Shown: positions 1-6,080, numbered from the stretch's first letter. The stretch: DNA of 6,903 bases from Paludibacteraceae bacterium (GCA_017960065.1 JAGCZK010000069.1:1-6903), one strand, 5' to 3'. Notes: a model not told the origin generated them from the letters alone. Program-made: numbers and translations.

Positions 1-254
1 CAGAGCAATAAGCTTCTTAACGGGAAGTTGTCTGTGAAGGCAAGCAGGCGTAGCAGAAAACAACCGCCCCGCAAGGGGTAAGGGTGAAAAGGCGGGGTAA
101 GAGCCCACCGCCGGCTTGGCAACAAGCCGGGCCGTACGCTCCTTATGTTGCAAAACCAAGTATACCGACGTATGTAGGGTTGCTCGCCCGATGTCGGGGG
201 GTAGGTCGCTCGAGCCCGTCGGTGACGGCGGGCGTAGATAAATGACAGACGCCC
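1..254 (+). ncRNA. rnpB: RNase P RNA fragment, plus-strand copy, 5' end outside the window and 3' end missing
   Basis: This is the catalytic RNA of ribonuclease P, which trims 5' leaders from pre-tRNA. On the plus strand the recognisable conserved blocks are: AACCGCCCC near 62-70, GTAAGGGTGAAAA at 78-90, GGTAAGAGCCCACCG at 96-110, the CR-IV-like GTAGGTCGCTCGAGCC at 201-216, and the CR-V-like TAGATAAATGACAGAC at 235-250. Order and spacing fit a bacterial type A RNA. The CR-I strand (AGGAAAGTCCGGGC) that must pair with CR-V is not present on this strand inside the window, because the copy begins just 3' of it. After CR-V the normal 3' tail does not appear. Instead the sequence turns into the reverse complement of the 5' half. 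As it stands this copy cannot fold a complete RNase P core. It is either an assembly or amplification artefact or a rearranged gene. Confidence 0.8.
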
Positions 255-328
255 TTTCGGGGCGGTTATTTTCTGTTACGCCTGCTTGCCCTCACAGACA
301 ACTTCCCGTTAAGAAGCTTATTGCTCTG
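1..328. repeat. Long imperfect inverted repeat made of two opposed rnpB 5' halves
   Basis: Bases 1-77 are the reverse complement of 252-328, with 73 of 77 positions matching. The four differences are at left-arm positions 38, 53, 61 and 72 (53 would still form a G-U pair in RNA). The 174-base spacer 78-251 carries the rnpB middle and 3' part. The left arm starts at base 1, so its true length is unknown. At the four variable sites the right arm, which is the copy attached to a promoter, looks closer to the RNase P consensus (TAACAGAAAATAACC) than the left arm (TAGCAGAAAACAACC). Confidence 0.9.
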
Positions 329-386
329 CGTTGCCCGGACTTTCCTCTTTTTCTCAAAAAGAAACAGCGACAGACCGGCCTGCTTT
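252..386 (-). ncRNA. rnpB: RNase P RNA, promoter-proximal half in its native setting, truncated
   Basis: Read on the minus strand from about 386, the transcript would start AAAGCAGGCCGGUCUGUCGC, a P1/P2-like 5' end. A small P3-like hairpin (CTTTTT/AAAAAG, about 347-361) follows. Next is the invariant CR-I block GAGGAAAGTCCGGGC (333-347), then the stretch down to TAACAGAAAATAACCGCC. It has its own -7 promoter box at 393-400 and lies divergent to rpoD, so this is probably the true 5' end of the chromosomal gene. At about 252 it leaves the canonical order: instead of GGGGTAAGGGTGAAAA it reads into the complement of the CR-V region. Functional RNase P RNA is essential, so the intact gene probably continues differently in the real genome (inference). 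The start at 386 is estimated from the distance to the promoter box. Confidence 0.8.
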
Positions 387-392
387 GAGCCG

Positions 393-400
393 CAAAGGTA
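393..400 (-). promoter_or_regulatory. -7 promoter box for rnpB
   Basis: The minus strand reads TACCTTTG here, a perfect match to the Bacteroidota -7 consensus TAnnTTTG. It lies 6-8 bases before the RNase P RNA 5' end inferred from its P1-like sequence. No convincing -33 TTG is visible at the usual 19-21 base spacing, so that half is weak or degenerate. Confidence 0.7.
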
Positions 401-461
401 GTTATTTTTAGGCACGAAAGTGGTTTTTCCTCAAAAAAAAATTGAATATCCCCCAAAATAG

Positions 462-492
462 TTGGAAAATTCGTAAAAAATCGTTACATTTG
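462..492 (+). promoter_or_regulatory. -33/-7 promoter for rpoD
   Basis: TTG at 462-464 and TACATTTG at 485-492 are separated by 20 bases, matching the Bacteroidota vegetative promoter (TTTG/TTG, about 19-21 bases, TAnnTTTG). Transcription would begin near 497-499, giving a leader of a little over 20 bases before the ATG at 521. The leader has no Shine-Dalgarno-like sequence, which is usual for this phylum. The A-rich stretch 430-461 upstream holds no other recognisable element. Confidence 0.75.
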
Positions 493-520
493 CGCCTATT
501 TTTACGAGAACTGTATAGAT

Positions 521-1390
521 ATGAGACAATTAAAAATCGTAAAATCCATCACGAACCGCGAAAGCGCTTCGCTCGACAAGTACCTGCAAGAGATTGGTCG
601 CGAAGATTTGATCACTGTCGAAGAAGAAGTTGAATTGGCGCAACGCATCAAAAAAGGCGGCGAAGACGGACGCATCGCCCGCGAAAAACTCACCCGCGCC
701 AACCTGCGTTTTGTGGTATCCGTCGCCAAACAATACCAGAACCAAGGCCTCAGCCTCCCCGACCTGATCGACGAAGGTAACCTGGGTCTGATGCGTGCCG
801 CCGAAAAATTTGACGAAACCCGCGGTTTCAAATTCATTTCGTATGCCGTTTGGTGGATCCGCCAGTCGATTTTGCAAGCCTTGGCCGAGCAGTCGCGTAT
901 CGTACGTCTGCCGCTCAACCAGGTAGGTTCTCTCAACAAAATCAACAAAGCCCTTTCGAAATTCGAACAAGAGCACGAACGCCGTCCGTCGCCCGAAGAA
1001 TTGTCGGAAGAACTCGACATTCCGGTAGATAAAATCTCCGACACGCTCAAGGTCTCGGGCCGCCACATTTCGGTGGACGCTCCCTTTGTCGAAGGCGAAG
1101 ACAACAGTCTGCTCGACGTCTTGGTCAACGACGACTCCCCCATTGCCGACCGCAGCCTGATCAACGAGTCGCTCTCGAAAGAAATCGACCGCGCCCTCAA
1201 CACCTTGAGTCCCCGCGAAAAGGAAATCATCGTCTGCTTCTTCGGCATCGGCTGTCAGGAAATGACCCTGGAAGAAATCGGTGACAAGCTTTCGCTGACC
1301 CGCGAACGTGTGCGCCAAATCAAAGAAAAGGCCATCCGCCGCCTGCGCAACAGCTCGAAGAGCAAACTGCTGAAGAGTTATTTGGGATAA
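521..1390 (+). CDS. rpoD: Primary (housekeeping) RNA polymerase sigma factor RpoD/SigA
   Basis: This sigma-70 family factor directs RNA polymerase to vegetative promoters. The 289-residue protein is the short Bacteroidota form, lacking region 1.1. Region 1.2 covers about residues 15-46 (LDKYLQEIGREDLITVEEE). Region 2 covers about 54-131, including the core-binding segment (ANLRFVVSVAKQYQNQGLSL) and the -10-recognition helix (RGFKFISYAVWWIRQSI). Region 3 is about 133-178, and region 4 about 218-277 with the helix-turn-helix LEEIGDKLSLTRERVRQIKE. The start at 521 gives the conserved MRQLKI N-terminus and follows a good promoter. Between regions 1.2 and 2 the loop KKGGEDGRIAREK seems about three residues longer than in Bacteroides proteins as I remember them. 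The gene is monocistronic: a terminator follows about 20 bases after the TAA. Identification is very secure. Confidence 0.97.
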   Translation: MRQLKIVKSITNRESASLDKYLQEIGREDLITVEEEVELAQRIKKGGEDGRIAREKLTRANLRFVVSVAKQYQNQGLSLPDLIDEGNLGLMRAAEKFDETRGFKFISYAVWWIRQSILQALAEQSRIVRLPLNQVGSLNKINKALSKFEQEHERRPSPEELSEELDIPVDKISDTLKVSGRHISVDAPFVEGEDNSLLDVLVNDDSPIADRSLINESLSKEIDRALNTLSPREKEIIVCFFGIGCQEMTLEEIGDKLSLTRERVRQIKEKAIRRLRNSSKSKLLKSYLG

Positions 1391-1412
1391 CCTCTCCCGA
1401 GAGCATAAAAAG

Positions 1413-1448
1413 AACAGACGCCCCGACTGGAGCGTCTGTTTCTTTTTT
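1413..1448. terminator. Bidirectional intrinsic terminator between convergent genes
   Basis: A 9-bp stem, AACAGACGC (1413-1421) with GCGTCTGTT (1432-1440), is followed on the plus strand by TCTTTTTT, ending rpoD. The A-run at 1407-1411 gives a T-tract on the minus strand, so the same hairpin can also end the convergent gene whose stop codon is at 1469-1471. Confidence 0.85.
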
Positions 1449-1468
1449 ATGTCATCCTGACAACCGGC

Positions 1469-2677
1469 TTAGTAGTTGCGGTAGCCTACCACCTTGTAAG
1501 TGTTGATGCCGTATTTGCGGAACACCACGTCATCGATTACGTAATAGGTACGGCCATCGATGTAGTACGACTCGTAGTAGCTCGGGAGTCCTTTGATCTT
1601 GGCGCCGATAGGAGGCAGCACGGCACGGTAGCCGTCGTTGTACCATTCAAAGAACACGCCGTCGTCGTAATAGTAGGTGCGGTAGAATCCGTCTACGCGA
1701 ACACGGATCGTAGGCAGCGGGGTCACATAGAACACTGCGGGTACGAAGGCTCCTACAGGCGGGCGGCACACCATCCACGAATCGCCGTATGCGCGGTAGT
1801 AAACGCCACCGTAGTAACGGTAATCGTATGCACCATAACGAACCACCTCGTAGTGTACGGGAGCCGGACGGTATTCGCCGTAGTGATAGTCGCTGCGTAC
1901 AGGAGGCAGAGGCTTCGACTGACGCAATTCCGGACCGTCGTTGCGCACTTCGGCAGGTTTGGTGTTCACCTCACCCGGCTTGTTGCCATTCGATTTTACC
2001 ACGGCATCTTTCGAGCTGTCGTAATCGGTCGTTCTGCCGGCAGCAGGGCCATCGGTATTACGGGCCGGTTGCGAACTGGTCGAACGGGTGGGCGTGCTCG
2101 TCGAGCTCGTGCCGCGCGACGATGCGCCGGTGACGGTCAGACCCGAGTTTTTGTTCGTGTCGTCGGTAGCCGAGGTCGAACGGGTCGGTGTACTCGTCGT
2201 AGTCGTCGAGGTCGAACGGGTCGGCGTGCTCGTCGTAGTCGTACCGCGCGACGAAGCGCCGGTGACGGTCAGTCCCGAATTTTTGGTCGTGCTACCGGTC
2301 GTAGCCGAAGTCGAACGGGTCGGCGTGCTCGTCGTAGTCGTCGAGGTCGAGCGGGTCGGCGTGCTCGTCGAGGTGGTACCGCGCGACGAAGCACCGGATA
2401 CCGTTGTAGCGGACGAACGCGTCGAAGACGAGCTGGAGGTCGAGCGGGTAGCCGAACTGGAAGTGCTTGTCGAACGGGTAGCCGAACTCGAAGCACTTGT
2501 CGAACGGGTGGCCGAGCTGGATGAGCCGGACGTACCGCGCGACGACGAACCAGTTACCGAGGTGGAAGAACCGGAAGAACGGGTGGACGAAGAAGAAGCA
2601 CCACCACGCGTTTGAGCTGAAACCGACAGGGAGAGCGCAAGCAGCATCACTCCGAATGTCATTATAATCTTTTTCAT
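1469..2677 (-). CDS. Exported Ser/Thr-rich repeat protein with Tyr-rich DUF6515-like C-terminal domain
   Basis: Function unknown. The 402-residue protein starts with a signal peptide (residues 1-21: KK, a hydrophobic core, then SVSA|QT), with no lipobox Cys, so it is predicted periplasmic or extracellular. Residues 22-205 are almost entirely Ser, Thr, Arg, Gly, Ala and Pro in repeats: three 10-residue SSSATRSTST-type units (54-83), then GASSRGT blocks each followed by STPTRST units. Residues 206-265 are a polar linker. Residues 266-402 are Tyr-rich (RYYGGVYYRAYGDSW, FYRTYYYDDGVFFEW) with a PPVGAFVP motif, resembling DUF6515-type domains from memory. There is one Cys, at 304. The ATG at 2677 is chosen because it opens directly on the signal peptide; an ATG seven bases upstream is out of frame. 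The gene has its own promoter about 100 bases upstream. The repeats make its length prone to change between strains. The signal peptide and repeats are clear, and the domain name is moderately supported. Confidence 0.8.
   Translation of the reverse strand: MKKIIMTFGVMLLALSLSVSAQTRGGASSSSTRSSGSSTSVTGSSSRGTSGSSSSATRSTSASSSATRSTSTSSSATRSTSSSSSTRSSATTVSGASSRGTTSTSTPTRSTSTTTTSTPTRSTSATTGSTTKNSGLTVTGASSRGTTTTSTPTRSTSTTTTSTPTRSTSATDDTNKNSGLTVTGASSRGTSSTSTPTRSTSSQPARNTDGPAAGRTTDYDSSKDAVVKSNGNKPGEVNTKPAEVRNDGPELRQSKPLPPVRSDYHYGEYRPAPVHYEVVRYGAYDYRYYGGVYYRAYGDSWMVCRPPVGAFVPAVFYVTPLPTIRVRVDGFYRTYYYDDGVFFEWYNDGYRAVLPPIGAKIKGLPSYYESYYIDGRTYYVIDDVVFRKYGINTYKVVGYRNY
2109..2375 (-). repeat. Two tandem in-frame repeats of 132 and 135 bases inside the Ser/Thr-rich gene
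   Basis: Copies 2109-2240 and 2241-2375 match closely through most of their length and differ by one codon in length. A third partial start, GTACCGCGCGACGA, appears at 2376. Each copy encodes GASSRGT, two STPTRST units and a KNSGLTVT spacer. Sub-repeats of about 33 bases (GGTCGAACGGGTCGGCGTGC on the plus strand) lie inside each copy. The codon-multiple unit size keeps the frame if copies are gained or lost. Confidence 0.85.
2429..2518 (-). repeat. Three tandem 30-base repeats encoding SSSATRSTST-type decapeptides
   Basis: This is a second, shorter repeat tract nearer the N-terminus of the same gene, coding residues 54-83. On the plus strand each unit contains CGAACGGGTAGCCGAACT or a close variant. 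The unit size is again a multiple of three. Confidence 0.75.
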
Positions 2678-2770
2678 AAGGCATTGTTTTTAAAGGTGAA
2701 ACAATCTTCCTTTTGCAGGAACTTTACTTTTGGACAAACGCTCCATGCAAAAAGTTTAACGCATCACTTT

Positions 2771-2780
2771 CGCAAATATA
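2771..2780 (-). promoter_or_regulatory. -7 promoter box for the Ser/Thr-rich gene
   Basis: The minus strand reads TATATTTGCG, fitting TAnnTTTG. It lies in the gap after the TonB receptor stop (2792-2794). Transcription would start near 2768, giving an untranslated leader of about 90 bases to the ATG at 2677. No clear -33 TTG lies at the expected distance. I see no strong hairpin in the leader and no obvious terminator between the receptor stop and this box, so read-through from the upstream operon is possible. Confidence 0.55.
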
Positions 2781-2791
2781 CAAAAAAAATC

Positions 2792-5065
2792 TTAGAAATA
2801 AAAGTTATAGGTGACAGAGGGGATTATCGAGAACAGGTAAGTCAGGGTCGCCCGCTGGCTACCGCTTTCCTCATCGGTTTCGAAATCGATCTTCCAGGCA
2901 TTGTGACGGCAGTACACATTGTAGAACGAAATGTTCAGGTCGTGGTCGTAGCGTTTCTTTTTGCCTTTGTTGAGATGAAAGGTCATGGCCAGGTCCAAAC
3001 GGTGATAATCGGGCATCCGGTATTGGTTGCGGCCGCCATAGACGGGATAGACGGTTTCTTTGCCGTAGTCCGAAATCACCAGCCGCGATTCGGGTGCGGT
3101 GAGTGGCTGGCCGGTCGAATACACCCACGTCAGGCCAAGGTCGATCCACCCCAGGAGGTCGTAATTGAGCACCAGCGTGATGTTGTGGGGCCGGTCGGCC
3201 GACGAGCTGTACTCGCGCCCATCGTTAATGCCGTCGATGGTCAGGAACGAGCGGACAAACGTGTAGGACACCCATCCGGTAAGTTTTCCGACATCACGGC
3301 GCAACATCAGTTCGGCTCCGAACGCACGGCCACGCCCCTGCAAAAACTCTTCGTCGATGTTCGAATTCAGAAAGACGGAGGCGTAATCGCGGAAGTCGGT
3401 CTGGTTTTGCAGCCATTTGTAAAACAACTCGCCGCTCACCTGGAACTGGTCTTTGTAAAAATTCCACACATACCCGGCCGAAACCTGGTCGCAGATGCCG
3501 GGCTTGAGCACTTGGTTGGACGAGCGCCACAGGTCCATCGGCGTTCCGGCCGTCGTGGTCTTGACCTGATGCAGGTATTGCGAGGTACGGGCGAACGAGG
3601 CTTTGAGCGACATGTCGTGGCGGAACTGCCAGGCAAATGCGGCACGGGGCTCGAGTTGCCAATAGTACGAGTGGTTTTGGGCCGAATCCAGATTGTTGAA
3701 AAGCGAGGCCCGCAGACCGTATTTGAACGTCCACTGGCCATAATGCTGCTCGTTGGCGACCGACAGGGCCGACTCGACCGAAGAAGTGGGCGGAATCTCG
3801 ACGCCCAGCGGCTCCGAATCCTCATCCATATACATCTCGGCCGAACCCGTATGGATAATTTTGTAAGAGCTCGACAAGCCGATTTTCAGCTTGTTGTGAC
3901 TGTCGGGCATCCAGGCGAACTCCTGACGCGCGCCATAATCGGCGATGGTGCCCACCCAACTGCCCTCCAATCCAGCCAGCTGCCCTGCCACCTGAAAATC
4001 GTACCAACTGCCGATCAGATAGGTGTTGGAGACAAACGACGAATCCCAGTTGGCCGACCAGCGCAACGTGGCGGACTTGTTGGAATAATCGAAACGTCCC
4101 AGGGCCTGGTACTTAAAATAATCCTGCCCCGTGTATCCCGACAACGACAGGCGGTGATGGTCATCGATACGGGCCGAAAGTTTGGCATTGACATCGTAAA
4201 AGGTCAGCCGGGCCTGCTTCAGACCGGGGTTTTTCATCATCGGCAGCAACAGCCCCGAATAAAAGACCCGGCCGGCTGCCCACAGCGACAGGTGGTCTTT
4301 GACCAACGGGCCTTCGAGCTGCAAACGCGACGAAATCAAACCGATGCCGCCCCGGCCCGAAAACCGGTCTTTGGTGTCTTCTTTGGTCGTCACTTCCATC
4401 ATCGACGACAAGCGGCCGCCAAACATGGCCGGAATATCGCCCTTGTACAACACGGCATTATCGACCACGTCATTATTGAACACAGAGAAAAAGCCCAACA
4501 AATGCGAGGGGTTGTACACCGGCGCCTGATCGAGCAAAACGAGGTTTTGGTCGGACGAGCCGCCACGCACGTTGTAGGCCGACGAGCCTTCGGAACTGGC
4601 CTGCACGCCCGGCAGCAGCTGAATGGCTTTGATCACATCGACCTCGCCCATAAAGGCCGGCAGTTTGCGCACCTGGGCCACAGTAAACTTTTCAGTCCCC
4701 ACATTCGGCTGCGACAGCGAGCGGCGGCCCGACTCGCCTTCGAGAACGATTTCGCCGAGCATTTCCTGCGACTCGCGCATCGACAGGTTCAACTTTTTGT
4801 CGGCACGAATCTGCTCGGAAAACTGCTGATGCTCATAACCGACATAATCCAGTTGGATGGTATAGGTGCCCGGCTTGGGCAATTCGATCCGGTAGTAGCC
4901 GTCGGCATCGGTCACCGTACCACTCGACAACTCCGTCACGAAGATGTAGGCCCCCACCAGGGGCTCGCCGGTTTCGACATCCGTCAGCACCCCATCGACC
5001 ACCACCGCCCCGACCGAAACCGAAGCGAAAGCCAACCATGCCAAAAGGAAAATCAGTCGTTTCAT
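2792..5065 (-). CDS. TonB-dependent outer-membrane receptor with N-terminal carboxypeptidase-regulatory-like domain
   Basis: This is an energy-coupled outer-membrane transporter with unknown substrate. Its 757 residues show a signal peptide (about 1-20), then a CarboxypepD_reg-like beta-sandwich (about 24-100: GVLTDVETGEPLVGAYIFV, DADGYYRIELPKPGTY, DYVGYE). A plug domain follows (about 118-230) with YNVRGGSSDQNLVLLDQAPV and a KGDIPAMFGGRLSSMMEV motif typical of this receptor subfamily. The remainder is a beta-barrel ending in the aromatic SVTYNFYF, as expected for barrel insertion. Length is normal. It is not a SusC-type receptor by context, since no SusD gene is adjacent. Its ATG overlaps the stop of the upstream DUF4249 lipoprotein gene (ATGA), implying translational coupling and a shared role. 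Transcription is probably from the promoter at 6038-6047. The family is secure; the ligand cannot be read from the sequence. Confidence 0.93.
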   Translation of the reverse strand: MKRLIFLLAWLAFASVSVGAVVVDGVLTDVETGEPLVGAYIFVTELSSGTVTDADGYYRIELPKPGTYTIQLDYVGYEHQQFSEQIRADKKLNLSMRESQEMLGEIVLEGESGRRSLSQPNVGTEKFTVAQVRKLPAFMGEVDVIKAIQLLPGVQASSEGSSAYNVRGGSSDQNLVLLDQAPVYNPSHLLGFFSVFNNDVVDNAVLYKGDIPAMFGGRLSSMMEVTTKEDTKDRFSGRGGIGLISSRLQLEGPLVKDHLSLWAAGRVFYSGLLLPMMKNPGLKQARLTFYDVNAKLSARIDDHHRLSLSGYTGQDYFKYQALGRFDYSNKSATLRWSANWDSSFVSNTYLIGSWYDFQVAGQLAGLEGSWVGTIADYGARQEFAWMPDSHNKLKIGLSSSYKIIHTGSAEMYMDEDSEPLGVEIPPTSSVESALSVANEQHYGQWTFKYGLRASLFNNLDSAQNHSYYWQLEPRAAFAWQFRHDMSLKASFARTSQYLHQVKTTTAGTPMDLWRSSNQVLKPGICDQVSAGYVWNFYKDQFQVSGELFYKWLQNQTDFRDYASVFLNSNIDEEFLQGRGRAFGAELMLRRDVGKLTGWVSYTFVRSFLTIDGINDGREYSSSADRPHNITLVLNYDLLGWIDLGLTWVYSTGQPLTAPESRLVISDYGKETVYPVYGGRNQYRMPDYHRLDLAMTFHLNKGKKKRYDHDLNISFYNVYCRHNAWKIDFETDEESGSQRATLTYLFSIIPSVTYNFYF

Positions 5066-6033
5066 TCGGGGTCTTCGTTATCGGGATAAAGTTCCAAGGC
5101 ACGCTCGCCAAAACGCTCGCGCAACTCCTTGTTGGTCCAAGTACGGTTCTTATACAAAATCGGCAGCCTGCGCGAAGAGGCGGTATAGACACCGAAAGCT
5201 CCGAGCGCGCCGCCCGAGATGTTGCCGGTATAATGGCCCACCGGGGTCATAAACAGCGGGTTCTGGCCCGAGGCCGCCTCGCGCAACTGGCGCACAAACT
5301 CGTAATAATCGGGGCTGTAGTTGTTGAGCTCCAACTCGACCGTATCGGTCGGAAACAGCATCAGGGTATCGCCGGGAGCCAGCGTCACCCGCCGGCCGAA
5401 CATAAAGCAGGGATAGGCAATCAGGCTGCCGTCTTCGACGCGCGAATCGAACAGGTTGAAGACACATTTGTCGGGCGAATCGGAATAATTCACCTTGCGC
5501 CACTGCGAAAGCGAATCGCCGACAATGTAGTGCATTCGGGCCCCGTAGTAGTTGTCGCCCACCGGGTCTATAAAATAGATGACCGCCGACAGCGGGAAGT
5601 AACGGTTGGGGTCATCCAACACCGGCATCAGCGAAAAGGCGCCCAGCGGCACGGTTTGAGGGGCGACTGCCGTCGCCGTATAAAGTTCGTCTTCGCCATC
5701 GCCATCGAAATCCAGACGCACCTCGAGACGGTATTCGTGGCCGCTTTCGGCCGCAAAATCAGCGACGGTCTGATAGCGTCCGGGCGACTCGGGGTTTTCG
5801 GTAAGCTCCACGCCGTCAATCGTCACGACGGCCCCACTGACGCCCAACTCGGTTTCGGGACTGAAATAGTTGACCGCACGGGTCACCGAAATCTCGTACA
5901 AACCCGGCTCGGTACCCAAGGCACCCGTAATGACCAGACGCGGCTGCACCTGGTCGAGGTCGATGCTCCACGGTTCGGTGCAGGCGGACAGCAGGCACAT
6001 CATCCATACGGCAAAAACGAGTTTGTTTTTCAT
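5062..6033 (-). CDS. DUF4249-type lipoprotein, partner of the TonB-dependent receptor
   Basis: This is a predicted outer-membrane lipoprotein of 323 residues. It has a basic start (MKNK), a hydrophobic stretch and the lipobox LLSAC with Cys18. The mature part begins CTEPWSIDLD, followed by a beta-rich region (PRLVITGALG, YEISVTRAVNYFSPE, GAVVTIDGVEL) typical of the DUF4249 family, which commonly neighbours TonB receptors. Two further Cys (190 and 209) could form a disulfide. Residues 108-113 read DFDGDG, a Ca2+-loop-like motif between two strands. An in-frame TTG at 6042 exists, but it lies inside the promoter box, so the ATG at 6033 is preferred. The gene is first in the operon and overlaps the receptor gene by four bases. 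Probably it helps the receptor capture or handle its ligand (inference). Family assignment is good, biochemical function unknown. Confidence 0.87.
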   Translation of the reverse strand: MKNKLVFAVWMMCLLSACTEPWSIDLDQVQPRLVITGALGTEPGLYEISVTRAVNYFSPETELGVSGAVVTIDGVELTENPESPGRYQTVADFAAESGHEYRLEVRLDFDGDGEDELYTATAVAPQTVPLGAFSLMPVLDDPNRYFPLSAVIYFIDPVGDNYYGARMHYIVGDSLSQWRKVNYSDSPDKCVFNLFDSRVEDGSLIAYPCFMFGRRVTLAPGDTLMLFPTDTVELELNNYSPDYYEFVRQLREAASGQNPLFMTPVGHYTGNISGGALGAFGVYTASSRRLPILYKNRTWTNKELRERFGERALELYPDNEDPE

Positions 6034-6037
6034 ACGG

Positions 6038-6047
6038 CGCAAAGGTA
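6038..6047 (-). promoter_or_regulatory. -7 promoter box for the DUF4249/TonB receptor operon
   Basis: The minus strand reads TACCTTTGCG, a perfect TAnnTTTG. Its last consensus G is at 6040 and the preferred ATG starts at 6033, so the transcript would begin only a few bases before the start codon or be leaderless. No -33 TTG is visible at normal spacing, because that position is occupied by the fba terminator hairpin. Confidence 0.65.
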
Positions 6048-6048
6048 C

Positions 6049-6080
6049 AAAAAAAGCGCAAGGAAAAAACCTTGCGCTTT
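6049..6080 (-). terminator. Intrinsic terminator of fba
   Basis: The stem is GCGCAAGG (6056-6063) with CCTTGCGC (6070-6077), extended by three A-T pairs on the outside, and the loop is six bases. On the minus strand it is followed by seven T (6055-6049). It begins 26 bases after the fba stop codon. The T-tract ends one base before the next promoter box. Confidence 0.9.

Noticed and set aside
1..328. Long inverted repeat as a transposon end, integron site or retron-type structured RNA
   Set aside because: Both arms and the spacer are fully explained by RNase P RNA sequence in opposite orientations. There is no transposase, integrase or reverse transcriptase, and no target-site duplication can be seen.
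530..1318. Minus-strand open frames of 248 and 262 codons opposite rpoD
   Set aside because: rpoD is unmistakable on the plus strand. The antisense frames are low-information and lack a start context.
2109..2375. Possible CRISPR array or intergenic repeat
   Set aside because: The repeats are contiguous, in multiples of three bases, without unique spacers, and lie inside an open reading frame with matching protein repeats.
1853..2615. Plus-strand Arg/Gly-rich and Val/Glu-rich open frames over the repeat region
   Set aside because: They are complements of the Ser/Thr repeat codons. The periodic RRARRSR and ERVGVLVVVVEV patterns simply mirror the 33-base repeats. The minus frame has a signal peptide, promoter and terminator.
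2292..2684. Out-of-frame minus-strand ORF of 130 codons starting seven bases before the Ser/Thr-rich gene
   Set aside because: It overlaps the real gene and has no family features; its repetitive Phe/Asp/Tyr pattern comes from the same DNA repeats. It could at most act as an upstream start, for which there is no evidence.
2684..5089. Plus-strand open frame of 801 codons opposite the TonB receptor
   Set aside because: It is a shadow. The minus strand encodes a complete receptor with recognisable domains from signal peptide to terminal Phe. The plus frame gives an Arg/His/Gln/Val-rich protein with no recognisable motif and no separate promoter.
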